In this document: positions 1-6,803 of the stretch, in pieces
Position numbering within the stretch: position 1 is the first letter of the stretch
Layout of the letters: every line of letters begins with the position of its first letter
Assembly (NCBI GenBank): GCA_023415145.1
Contig: JAEZLW010000102.1
Span: forward strand, 1 to 11,464
DNA: 11,464 bases
Direction: 5' to 3'
From: Bacillota bacterium
GTDB lineage: Bacteria > Bacillota > Clostridia > Christensenellales > Aristaeellaceae
Translations under genes and position numbers: made by a program
Notes under the pieces: model-generated
Seen by the model: only the letters and a program-made list of their open reading frames with translations
Told to the model about the DNA's origin: nothing
Databases searched by the model: none

Positions 1-19
1 GGTTTATGCTTGCTATGCC

Positions 20-472
20 CTATCCATTAATAGGCCCTCCATTACAATCGTTTACCGGGGATGTAATCTCCTGGTATAGTTGCACCAGCCGCGCCTCCCG
101 AACCGCTTTCTTCAACTCACACTCCCAAACCACAATAACGCGCCATCCTGCCGCCCGTAATGCTTCGATGCTGGTAGTGTCGCGCTGACGGTTGCGCTCT
201 AGCTTCGGCACCCAGTAATGGGCGTTTGACTTTGGAACGACAAAGTCTGAACAACCCTCGTGACTGTGCCAGAAACAGCCATGAACAAATATAACCGTGC
301 GATACTTTGGGAGAACAACATCGGGTTTTCCAGGATAACGCTTGTCGTTCTTGCGGTAGCGCAGCCCATGGGCAAACAGGTACTTTCGGACAATATCCTC
401 TGGCTTCGTGTTCTTGCTATGAATTCGAGACATATTGTAACTTCGGACTTCTGGGGAATGATTATCTGCCAT
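20..472 (-). CDS. vsr: Very short patch repair (Vsr) endonuclease
   Basis: This 150-residue protein matches the Vsr family over its full length. Vsr nicks DNA 5' of the T in T:G mismatches that arise when 5-methylcytosine deaminates, which starts repair back to C:G. Visible motifs are the N-terminal MSRIHSKNTKPE block (14-25), the catalytic aspartate in PGKPDVV (D51, the same number as in E. coli Vsr), the HGCFWH block (64-69), and the zinc ligand set C66, H71, C74 and C118 (in VVWECEL). The ATG at 472 is supported by AAGGAGG about ten bases upstream. The gene is divergent from the regulator/methylase operon, with 145 bp between the two start codons, and it presumably protects the sites modified by the methylase at 953-2005. 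The family call is very secure. The link to that particular methylase is inferred from adjacency. Confidence 0.96.
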   Translation of the reverse strand: MADNHSPEVRSYNMSRIHSKNTKPEDIVRKYLFAHGLRYRKNDKRYPGKPDVVLPKYRTVIFVHGCFWHSHEGCSDFVVPKSNAHYWVPKLERNRQRDTTSIEALRAAGWRVIVVWECELKKAVREARLVQLYQEITSPVNDCNGGPING

Positions 473-537
473 ACTGCCAATTCCTCCTTACACCATTCTC
501 TCACATAACCTGCCAAAAGCCAAGTTGGGCTTAGGAA

Positions 538-587
538 TCGCTGCGTTAAGGCAGCGAAATATTAAAATGATTGCATTATCGCAGCGG
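538..587. promoter_or_regulatory. Candidate operator: three CGCWGCG-like boxes before the regulator gene
   Basis: CGCTGCG (539-545), GGCAGCG (550-556) and CGCAGCG (580-586) lie within 50 bp. The first two form a perfect 6-bp stem (539-544 with 551-556) around a 6-nt loop. The third lies inside the spacer of the promoter at 571-599. No T-tract follows, so a terminator is unlikely. The natural reading is an operator for the XRE protein encoded directly downstream, or a cluster of GCWGC sites that links promoter activity to methylation. The repeats are seen directly. The function is inferred. Confidence 0.45.
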
Positions 588-599
588 ATGTGATATAAT
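571..599 (+). promoter_or_regulatory. Promoter of the XRE-methylase operon
   Basis: TTGCAT (571-576), a 17-bp spacer and TATAAT (594-599) form a near-consensus housekeeping promoter. The expected transcription start near 606 leaves a leader of about 12 nt before the ATG at 618. A CGCAGCG box lies in the spacer, well placed for autorepression. Confidence 0.75.
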
Positions 600-617
600 A
601 TACCACGGGTGATTTAT

Positions 618-956
618 ATGAATTTTATCGGAGAATACCTGAAAAGAGTACGGGTTGAACGAAAGCTTAGCCTTAAAGCCGTTAAGGAGAGAACGGGCAT
701 CAGCGATTCTGCTCTGAGCAACATTGAGACCGGCAAAACCGAAGTCCCCTCCCCTGAGCATCTGAAAAAGCTGGCGGGAGAATACCAGATTGATTTAGTC
801 GACCTGTTCCTGAAAGCAGGATATATTGACTGCAAAGATTTATCAGGTTATCAGAGGTGTTTCCTTGGGGCGGATACTCTTTCCGAGGAGGAACTCATCG
901 CCATCCAAAACATCATTGATGTTATTGTAAAGAAATCAGAGAGGTGTCCACAATGA
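618..956 (+). CDS. XRE-family helix-turn-helix regulator of the R-M locus
   Basis: A 112-residue protein. Residues 4-60 form a Cro/C1-type helix-turn-helix: SLKAVKERTG is the positioning helix, SDSALSNIETGKT covers the recognition helix, and EHLKKLAGEYQIDLVDLFLKAGY follows, as is usual in XRE proteins. The C-terminal 40 residues (LSEEELIAIQNIIDVIVKK) are probably a dimerisation helix. I chose the ATG at 618 because GGGTGA lies 5 nt upstream; the in-frame GTG at 609 has no ribosome binding site and sits within a few bases of the expected transcript start. The gene overlaps the methylase start (ATGA at 953-956), so the two are translationally coupled. By analogy with controller proteins of other R-M systems it probably sets methylase expression by binding its own promoter. 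The family is certain and the target is inferred. Confidence 0.9.
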   Translation: MNFIGEYLKRVRVERKLSLKAVKERTGISDSALSNIETGKTEVPSPEHLKKLAGEYQIDLVDLFLKAGYIDCKDLSGYQRCFLGADTLSEEELIAIQNIIDVIVKKSERCPQ

Positions 957-2005
957 CCTACAGATTAGGCGAGCTTTTCTGCGGACCCGGTGGGATAGCT
1001 TGGGGTGCAGTAAATGCTGAAATCCAGAATAGGGATTTCTGTATCGCACATCAGTGGGCGAACGATTATGATGAGGACACTTGCGATACCTACCGTCGGA
1101 ACATTTGTCCCCAACACCCTGAAACAGTCATCCACAAAGACATAAGAAAACTGGACTTTACCAGCTTGGCACCCATTGATGCCCTTGCCTTTGGTTTCCC
1201 CTGCAACGATTACAGCGTGGTCGGCGAGCAGAAGGGAATCAATGGGGTTTTTGGACCTCTATACTCCTACGGCGTGAAGGCACTTAAGCATTTTAAGCCG
1301 ATGTGGTTCCTTGCCGAAAACGTGGGCGGTCTCCGCAACGCAAACGAAGGCACAGCTTTTGAAAAAATCATGAGCGAACTGCAAGCTGCCGGATACCGCA
1401 TCGTGCCGCACTTGTATAAGTTCGAGCAATACGGGGTTCCGCAAGCCCGGCATCGCATCATCATCATCGGGATACGGAACGATCTGGACACGGTTTTCCG
1501 GGTGCCTTCCCCTGCGCCGTATACGGGTTTGAACAACACTTGCCGGAACGCCATCGAAAACCCGCCGATACCAAAGGATGCGCTGAACAACGAACTGACA
1601 AAACAGTCTGCCGCAGTGGTGCGGCGGCTCGGTTATATCAAGCCGGGGCAGAACGCTTTCACCGCCGAAATGCCGGAGGAGCTGCGCCTGAACATCACGG
1701 GCGTGAAGATAAGCCAGATTTACAAGCGACTTGACCCCGAAAAACCCTCATATACCGTGACAGGCAGCGGCGGCGGCGGCACCCATATCTACCACTGGAG
1801 CGAGCCGCGGGCTCTGACCAACCGCGAACGGGCAAGGCTTCAGACATTCCCCGACACCTATGAGTTTCTCGGAAGCAAGGAAAGCGTCCGCAAGCAAATC
1901 GGCATGGCAGTGCCGTGCCGGGGTGCGAGGATCATCTTCGAAGCAGTACTGAACAGCTTTGCCGGGATTCCTTACGATTTCATTGACTCCAATATAAACG
2001 AATAG
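953..2005 (+). CDS. DNA (cytosine-5) methyltransferase, Dcm family
   Basis: A 350-residue C5 cytosine methyltransferase with its motifs in order: SAM-binding FCGPGG (9-14), the catalytic loop PCN with Cys84, ENV (122-124), QARHR (164-168), the GSGGGG-containing motif IX region (about 259-278), and a C-terminal QIGMAVP (315-321). The target-recognition part between QARHR and motif IX is short (about 80 residues), as in monospecific enzymes. Two deviations stand out: PCN where PCQ is usual, and QIGMAVP where QIGNAVP is usual. The ATG at 953 is chosen because GAGGTG lies 6 nt upstream and the codon overlaps the stop of the regulator gene. It would modify the recognition site of the restriction complex encoded at 2455-6420. 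The recognition sequence cannot be read from the protein. Confidence 0.96.
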   Translation: MTYRLGELFCGPGGIAWGAVNAEIQNRDFCIAHQWANDYDEDTCDTYRRNICPQHPETVIHKDIRKLDFTSLAPIDALAFGFPCNDYSVVGEQKGINGVFGPLYSYGVKALKHFKPMWFLAENVGGLRNANEGTAFEKIMSELQAAGYRIVPHLYKFEQYGVPQARHRIIIIGIRNDLDTVFRVPSPAPYTGLNNTCRNAIENPPIPKDALNNELTKQSAAVVRRLGYIKPGQNAFTAEMPEELRLNITGVKISQIYKRLDPEKPSYTVTGSGGGGTHIYHWSEPRALTNRERARLQTFPDTYEFLGSKESVRKQIGMAVPCRGARIIFEAVLNSFAGIPYDFIDSNINE

Positions 2006-2017
2006 GAGGGCACCAGA

Positions 2018-2407
2018 GTGGCGGTTTTAGGACGTTTTGTCGGGCGGCTGTATACGGACTGGGGTACGCGCAAACCCAAACGCAACACTGAATCCCGCCC
2101 GGAAATAGATGATGAAGCGTATATATCGATCCCACAAGCTGATGCCCGGCGGCTGTGTATCTATATGAGCAATCAAAGAGGGGCTGTGACAGAATACGAG
2201 TGGACATCTGCTGATGGGGCTTACGGAGGAATTCTGAAAGCACAAGGAAATGTTGCTGCCGGCAGTGTTCACGCGAAGCAATTTGCGGTTTCCAGCAACC
2301 TCAAGGGGTTAAAGAGTTTTATTGAAGATAACGAATTGTTTGACGGTATTGAAATACGAGTTGATATTATTGAGCCTTATGCGCTGATACTAACCCCTCT
2401 TTTTTAA
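2018..2407 (+). CDS. Uncharacterised 129-residue protein, third gene of the methylase operon
   Basis: I do not recognise this family. The start is a GTG at 2018, with AGGAGG (2004-2009) 8 nt upstream and overlapping the methylase stop codon, so the gene is clearly translated as part of the operon. The sequence looks like a compact soluble alpha/beta protein: a basic N-terminus (GTRKPKRN, about residues 16-23), a middle section around residues 40-55, and a C-terminal strand-rich end (EIRVDIIEPYALILTPLF). There is no signal peptide, no long hydrophobic helix and no obvious nuclease or ATPase motif. Being inside the modification operon and just before its terminator suggests an accessory role, such as control or assembly of the R-M complex. 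That is inference from position only. Confidence 0.8.
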   Translation: MAVLGRFVGRLYTDWGTRKPKRNTESRPEIDDEAYISIPQADARRLCIYMSNQRGAVTEYEWTSADGAYGGILKAQGNVAAGSVHAKQFAVSSNLKGLKSFIEDNELFDGIEIRVDIIEPYALILTPLF

Positions 2408-2429
2408 TAGCTCTATTGCACACAACACG

Positions 2430-2456
2430 CGGTGAGGAAATCCTCACCGTTTTTTT
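2430..2456 (+). terminator. Intrinsic terminator of the XRE-methylase operon
   Basis: CGGTGAGG-AAAT-CCTCACCG is a perfect 8-bp stem with a 4-nt loop (2430-2449), followed by seven Ts (2450-2456). It lies 22 bp after the stop codon at 2407 and reaches the stop codon of the convergent operon (2455-2457). On the minus strand no T-tract follows the hairpin, so it should work mainly for plus-strand transcription. Confidence 0.93.
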
Positions 2457-3396
2457 ACACAGAAAAGTCCATATAGTAGTGCTCGTCGTCAATCTTCACG
2501 AACTTCACATCGATACGCCCATAACGCTCCAAGTCCGTTCTGGTCACATACGCGCCGTTTGCAAGTCCCAGTCTGTTCCTGAAGTATTCGCCCAACAGGG
2601 CGTTGCTTAAAGGCGTGGCGATTGCCTTCTGGTTTTGCTGTTCGATACGCAGGATCAGCTGCCGATTGTCGTCGGTCATGACAGAAAAGTGCGGCGGCGC
2701 GTCGATGGGTTCAACCGGGAAAAACCCAGATTTTGCAACTTTTACGGGCAATGGAATGTAGGCTTGATTGGGGTTGCGCCCTTTCCGCTGACCCCAGTTC
2801 AGTCCAGAGCGGACGCCGGGTTCACCTGTCCGCTTTGTAACCAATGACAGGGCGACTTCTTCGCTTTGACTGTAGGAGGTAACAGTTTCCCCAGCGTCCA
2901 TAGCTGGCTGCTGATAGATTCTTACTTGTTCCTCGACCTCGGCATGGTGGCAGTATATCGAACTGCCGACCGCTGATTGAAACTGCGCCCATGCGCCTGC
3001 AGCATCGCATAGCGCCAGACTGCCGTTTACTTTCGCCAAGAAATCTCCCTGTTCAAACACGGCAGTTCCTGTGTAAGCCACGTAAGGGCTGTAATCGCGG
3101 AGCCAAATATACAGATTCGTGTTGATGTTTATGGGTTCGTAAATGTAACTGCACACAAAGTCCGACACGATGGAATGGAGTTCCCGGTAGCTCTCGTGCG
3201 CGGAAACCTCGACACCTGCCGCAGCCGCATCGATCATTAGCTCAACATTTACAGGTGACTTCAGATTCTTGATGTGGTTCTGCAGGAGCCACGACACCAT
3301 GTTCGGGGCAGCACTTTTGGTCAGGATACAAAGGCGGTTGGCTCCACCCATTGCCGGAGCCAAGAGGATGCTTTCTGCAAGGCTCGTGTAACCCAT
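2455..3396 (-). CDS. NgoFVII-family restriction subunit with degenerate PLD site
   Basis: A 313-residue member of the NgoFVII restriction endonuclease family. In characterised relatives (NgoAVII, CglI, BfiI) an N-terminal phospholipase-D-type nuclease domain is joined to a C-terminal B3-like DNA-recognition domain. The C-terminal part is strongly conserved: RSGLNWGQRKGRNPNQAYIP (196-215), GEYFRNRLGL (269-278) and DLERYGRIDVKF (288-299). In the N-terminal domain, the place where active members have HxK before LYIWL reads NTN (92-94), and the GS-x-N segment reads GTAV (110-113), so the nuclease looks dead. The stop codon of the upstream ATPase gene is 6 bp from this start, so this is the last gene of the three-gene operon. 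It probably supplies DNA recognition or a structural subunit. Family assignment is strong; loss of catalysis is inferred from motif alignment by eye. Confidence 0.88.
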   Translation of the reverse strand: MGYTSLAESILLAPAMGGANRLCILTKSAAPNMVSWLLQNHIKNLKSPVNVELMIDAAAAGVEVSAHESYRELHSIVSDFVCSYIYEPININTNLYIWLRDYSPYVAYTGTAVFEQGDFLAKVNGSLALCDAAGAWAQFQSAVGSSIYCHHAEVEEQVRIYQQPAMDAGETVTSYSQSEEVALSLVTKRTGEPGVRSGLNWGQRKGRNPNQAYIPLPVKVAKSGFFPVEPIDAPPHFSVMTDDNRQLILRIEQQNQKAIATPLSNALLGEYFRNRLGLANGAYVTRTDLERYGRIDVKFVKIDDEHYYMDFSV

Positions 3397-3402
3397 CCGC
3401 TG

Positions 3403-5259
3403 CTATTCCTCCTGTACATCGTCATCTACATCGTAATACACGACATTGTCCGGCAGCTTAACGTTCGGCACCCATATCTGCTGACCGCCCCAGCTCTTCT
3501 CGCCAGTCATCTGGTACATAGTCAGTACCAGACTTGTTGGGAAGGAATTGCTTAGCGTCCAATCGCTAGATGACAGCAAAGCGCCTGTTCCTTTTGCTAC
3601 ATTTCTGCCTCTGCGGACAATCAGGATACCTTGACACACGGGCTTTTCAGACAGCAGCATATCGATGACCGATGTGAACGACGATACCTTGAAATCACTC
3701 AGGGATTCTACGTGCGTCAGTACTTCTTTGATCAGCCGGATGTTTACCTGATGGTATTCGGTTTCGTCAGAAAACGGCTGCAACAGACGGCTGATGTCCT
3801 CTATTGTGTTGTTTGTGGGATTCTGCGGAAAGTAGTTCGTGCCGCCCGACAAGGCGAAAACCTTTCCGTTGTCCAGCACATTCTTCCGCGTTGGGTTCAG
3901 ACCTTCGGGATAGTAAATCTTGATTGATTCAACGCCCTTCTCAACCTGGGCAATGATGGAGTTGTTCGTGGCGTTGATGTCGGCGAACAGCTTATACAGA
4001 TGGTCATCAATAAAGACTTTCATCATCCCCGCGTCGCGGTCATAACCGAACATCCGGCTGTGCTGCCACATGGTATCCGCCTGTGGTCTTTTTACTGTCC
4101 GGGTATAGTAGATGGTTTGAAGCCCCGAGAACGTAACGCCCCTGCCCAGCGTGTTGCCGCCGATGATGATATTTGATCCCGTTGAATATTCATCGCTGGA
4201 TACAGATGCATCGGTATTCATCAGGAGCGTTTTGACTTTACCTTTTGTGAGCAGTTCGCAGACAAAATCATAAATGGCTTCGAACGGGATCTTTGCAGTC
4301 TTTGCTGGAGCGATGCTGTCGTAGGCTTGCTGGATTCTGCTGCGCATTGCGCCGCTGGCAACCTCGTCTTTGAACTTGCCTAATGCCCAGCTGATGTTCT
4401 GCTCAAAGTGGCTGTGTACCACCTTGCGGACGCTCGGATGAATCAGGAAATTACAGACCTTGCCGCCAGAAATTAAAATCTGCGCTGAAGAGGTCAAGTG
4501 GTGCGCCAGTGCGTTATACAAAGGCTCTTCCAGTTTGTCAATCAGCGCAATGCATCCGGGCATCTCCTTAGGGAAGAAGATGTCGCCGCCCAAGTACGCC
4601 TTGCCCGGTCTGAAATAGTATGTGAAATATGGGTGCCAGCCGGATTGCATCGTTTGCAGAAGGAGTGCTTGCGGCGTGCCTGTCACTTGCAGATAGATGC
4701 TCGAAGCCGACCGCCCTTTTATTTCATCCAAGTAGCGGTTAATCGATGACTGCCTGTCCCTGTTCACCAGCGTGTTCAGTGACGCGGCATCCGCTTCATC
4801 ATCAATTATGAAGAGAGGATTCCCCATTATAAAGCCTGTAGAAGCCAGAATATTCGACCATTGCCGAAGCGTCCTGTAGTTTTTTTTGAGGATGACGATA
4901 GTCGGCATCATAAGCTGGTTCTCAGCGAAAATCTCTGAATCGTTTTCGCCACAGACACAGTAACCGTCCAGGTCCTCTCGCACCCGGTCTATCGTCTGCT
5001 GGTGCAGAACAATGTTGTCGGTGGTCAGGATGATGAACAGGGGGAAGCCCAAATCCGTCGCTGCGCCGATAATGCCGAACATCTGCCCGGTTTTTCCTGA
5101 CTGAACATTCCCGAACAACAGACCCACTTCGTGGCTGGTGAACGAGAACTTCTCCAGATATGCCGGGGCAATCCCGCTGACTGTTTTCTGGATGGACTCG
5201 GCAAGCTGAGGATTCCCGCGATCTATGATTTTATTCAAGTAGGTTTCAAGATAACGCAT
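3403..5259 (-). CDS. Z1-domain SF2-helicase-like ATPase, restriction subunit
   Basis: A 618-residue ATPase of the Z1 family, which partners NgoFVII-type nucleases in ATP-dependent restriction (the H subunit of CglI is the studied case). Helicase-like motifs are in order: Walker A GNVQSGKT (50-57), Walker B/DEAD-like IIDDEAD (151-157), motif III TGTP (193-196), then the Z1 region with GGNTLGRGVTFSGL (367-380) and QADTMWQHSRMFGY (393-406), which holds the arginine expected to contact ATP. The last 180 or so residues have no motif I recognise and may bind the nuclease subunits. The start codon lies 3 bp after the stop of the upstream PLD gene, and GGGAGAA inside the end of that gene serves as the ribosome binding site. 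Its likely job is ATP-driven movement on DNA that licenses cleavage. Confidence 0.93.
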   Translation of the reverse strand: MRYLETYLNKIIDRGNPQLAESIQKTVSGIAPAYLEKFSFTSHEVGLLFGNVQSGKTGQMFGIIGAATDLGFPLFIILTTDNIVLHQQTIDRVREDLDGYCVCGENDSEIFAENQLMMPTIVILKKNYRTLRQWSNILASTGFIMGNPLFIIDDEADAASLNTLVNRDRQSSINRYLDEIKGRSASSIYLQVTGTPQALLLQTMQSGWHPYFTYYFRPGKAYLGGDIFFPKEMPGCIALIDKLEEPLYNALAHHLTSSAQILISGGKVCNFLIHPSVRKVVHSHFEQNISWALGKFKDEVASGAMRSRIQQAYDSIAPAKTAKIPFEAIYDFVCELLTKGKVKTLLMNTDASVSSDEYSTGSNIIIGGNTLGRGVTFSGLQTIYYTRTVKRPQADTMWQHSRMFGYDRDAGMMKVFIDDHLYKLFADINATNNSIIAQVEKGVESIKIYYPEGLNPTRKNVLDNGKVFALSGGTNYFPQNPTNNTIEDISRLLQPFSDETEYHQVNIRLIKEVLTHVESLSDFKVSSFTSVIDMLLSEKPVCQGILIVRRGRNVAKGTGALLSSSDWTLSNSFPTSLVLTMYQMTGEKSWGGQQIWVPNVKLPDNVVYYDVDDDVQEE

Positions 5260-5262
5260 CTG

Positions 5263-6420
5263 TTATTCTCCCTCGCTGCTATCGGAGGCTTCAAACGACA
5301 GCACCCACACATCAAGCAGATTGTCGTCTTCATCTTCTTTCTGTTTATCCGTCTTGGTGAGGACAACAGTGTTGCAACCGTATGCGGCAAGCATTTCTTT
5401 CGTGATCATTCCAGTGCGGTCGGTATCTTTTTGGGAGTCATTAACAGGCGAAACCAGTCCGGCAGCCGCAAGGCGACCTTTAATCCAACGCCCCATAATA
5501 AGCTCATCCCCGACGGCACTGAACTGCTTATTTCCGTCGCTTGTCGTATGCGCCTTGAATGTGTAGCCGTCATCCGTAACCACATAGAACGCGGCATTTT
5601 TTTTCGGGTATCCGGGGAGCCGTGTGATATGGTTGCTGACAGTAAACTGGGTTTCGTACCAGTTTCGCGATTTCCTCGCGTTCCTCGGCGCGGCGTAGCA
5701 TACATTCAGATTCGATTTGGTGTAATGGCGGTTGTCGTCCATATGACGTTCGCCATATGCCGGAACCTTGATTGGCAGGATGAATGAAACTGCCGTTTCA
5801 TGTTTTCTATATATATCCACTTCGCCTTCGGGAACGCGGCTAACAGCATCAACGCCTGTAAGGGAGTTGTTCACCTCGCGCATCAGCGTCATGCCCGTGA
5901 TTTCATCTATTGGAGCTGAGATATTCGGTGCTTTCAGCTTGGCGATAAGGCTTGCAATTTCAGCCAGCTCATCTGCATCGTCTGTGGCAGCTGAAACCTC
6001 ATACTGCCTGATATTTGAAGCCTCGGCTTTGATTGCGCCAAGGTTATGGGAGCCGATGAATGCTTTAAAGGGTTTGCCGTCCTTTGAGAACAGATATACT
6101 TTACCATGGAATTTCAAAGGGCGTACCAGCCGTACTTCACCGATACCCGCACTTGCCCATTCTCCGTGCAGCGCTTTGGCGGTGTTATATGTGCCCTCGG
6201 GCATGCCTTCCAAATAGTACATACCCATAATGAGAGATATTCGGCGGATGCCATGCTGTTTCACCATACCGCCCAATTCTGACAGCGATGCCTTGGAAAC
6301 ATAACCTACCGCGATTTCAACTTCATCAGCGTGCGACATCGTTTCAAGAAAGCAGTCAATGAATTTCTGCTGTCCGTCTCCAGCTTTGAGCGGGAGGATG
6401 CTTGTGTATAGTAGTTTCAT
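5263..6420 (-). CDS. PLD-type restriction endonuclease with C-terminal B3-like domain
   Basis: A 385-residue nuclease subunit. The N-terminal domain (about 1-165) carries an intact PLD signature: KFHGKVYLF with H105 and K107, FIGSHNLG with S124 and N126, and a downstream glutamate in RQYEVS (E141). This is the same layout as the BfiI active site, where two subunits each give one HxK to a shared site and no metal is needed. Residues about 205-378 resemble a B3-like DNA-recognition domain (NWYETQFTVSNHI, then FYVVTDDGYTFKAH, GRWIKGRL and WVLSFE). I chose the ATG at 6420, with GGAG 9-10 nt upstream; an upstream in-frame TTG at 6453 has no such site. It is the first gene of the operon, so the first product made is the apparently active nuclease. 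Its B3 part differs clearly from that of the paralogue at 2455-3396. Confidence 0.9.
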   Translation of the reverse strand: MKLLYTSILPLKAGDGQQKFIDCFLETMSHADEVEIAVGYVSKASLSELGGMVKQHGIRRISLIMGMYYLEGMPEGTYNTAKALHGEWASAGIGEVRLVRPLKFHGKVYLFSKDGKPFKAFIGSHNLGAIKAEASNIRQYEVSAATDDADELAEIASLIAKLKAPNISAPIDEITGMTLMREVNNSLTGVDAVSRVPEGEVDIYRKHETAVSFILPIKVPAYGERHMDDNRHYTKSNLNVCYAAPRNARKSRNWYETQFTVSNHITRLPGYPKKNAAFYVVTDDGYTFKAHTTSDGNKQFSAVGDELIMGRWIKGRLAAAGLVSPVNDSQKDTDRTGMITKEMLAAYGCNTVVLTKTDKQKEDEDDNLLDVWVLSFEASDSSEGE

Positions 6421-6507
6421 AAGAACATCTCCAATCGGGCGATAGGGACACAATCCCAGAAAAGCCTAAGTAAAAAACAAAAAATCTCAAAAAGTATTCT
6501 TCAATCT

Positions 6508-6675
6508 TTATTTCAACACAAAATGCCGCTTGTCCTGCCTTTTACCTTGTACAAGATAACAAACCGCTTCGCCAGTCATGGCGATGCAATAATATGCATT
6601 GCTAAGCCGAGAGACATTTGCCTGGCGAACTACCATATTTTTATTCAACCAAATTGTGCCTTTACACTTTTCCAT
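6508..6675 (-). CDS. Possible small protein (55 residues), unrecognised
   Basis: ATG at 6675 to TAA at 6508. The product begins MEKCKGTIWLNKNMV and ends KRQDKRHFVLK, with a balanced residue mix and no membrane segment. An internal ATG (residue 14) is an alternative start. Neither start has a clear ribosome binding site. The first codons overlap the plus-strand promoter at 6661-6688. It could be a remnant of a longer gene cut when the cassette arrived, or a chance ORF. Confidence 0.28.
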   Translation of the reverse strand: MEKCKGTIWLNKNMVVRQANVSRLSNAYYCIAMTGEAVCYLVQGKRQDKRHFVLK

Positions 6676-6688
6676 ATTATGCTATAAT
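6661..6688 (+). promoter_or_regulatory. Strong promoter facing into the left inverted repeat
   Basis: TTTACA (6661-6666), a 16-bp spacer and a perfect TATAAT (6683-6688). The expected start is near 6695, 8 bp before the inverted repeat begins. It therefore lies outside the repeated segment and would transcribe whichever gene sits to its right. No equally good promoter is visible outside the right repeat. Confidence 0.75.
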
Positions 6689-6702
6689 TATTGCAGAAAC
6701 CT

Positions 6703-6721
6703 TGATAATTCCTTATTATCA
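6703..6721. promoter_or_regulatory. 7-5-7 palindrome at the outer edge of the left repeat
   Basis: TGATAAT-TCCTT-ATTATCA has perfect 7-bp arms. Its first base is exactly the first base of the inverted repeat, and it lies just after the predicted transcription start. It could be the core site of a tyrosine recombinase or an operator for a dimeric repressor. Confidence 0.5.
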
Positions 6722-6758
6722 CTTGATTGACATACTTTCATAGAGTCCACGGAGGTTG
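6703..6758 (+). repeat. 56-bp perfect inverted repeat, left copy
   Basis: Base-for-base identical to the reverse complement of 9522-9577, checked over all 56 positions. Identity stops abruptly at both edges. The outer end begins with the palindrome TGATAAT-TCCTT-ATTATCA and the inner end finishes with GGAGGTTG. The ATP-grasp gene begins 45 bp inside and has its own ribosome binding site. Confidence 0.97.
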
Positions 6759-6803
6759 TAATCTGTACTTCTGCGATCATGAATATGGCTTTCGAGGTGC
6801 CAT

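Larger units (their letters stand above)
6421..6702. other. Intergenic region between R operon and inverted-repeat cassette
   Basis: An AT-rich stretch holding a poly-A/T run (about 6471-6495), one possible small ORF on the minus strand and an inward-facing plus-strand promoter at its right edge. I could not find a convincing promoter for the minus-strand restriction operon. Candidate -35 boxes near the A/T run lack well-spaced -10 partners. No tRNA or att-like direct repeat is visible. Confidence 0.5.

Noticed and set aside
2430..2456. Bidirectional terminator serving both convergent operons
   Set aside because: On the minus strand the hairpin is followed by CGTGTTGTG rather than a T-tract, so only plus-strand termination is well supported.
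5131..5787. 218-codon plus-strand ORF
   Set aside because: It lies antisense across the end of the PLD gene and the start of the Z1 ATPase gene, both of which have unmistakable family motifs. Its translation shows no recognisable domain.
2455..6420. DISARM-type defence locus (helicase, PLD protein, methylase)
   Set aside because: The ATPase carries the Z1 signature rather than a DrmA-type helicase, no DUF1998 protein is present, and the other nuclease-like gene has the NgoFVII C-terminal domain. NgoFVII/CglI-type R-M explains all genes better.
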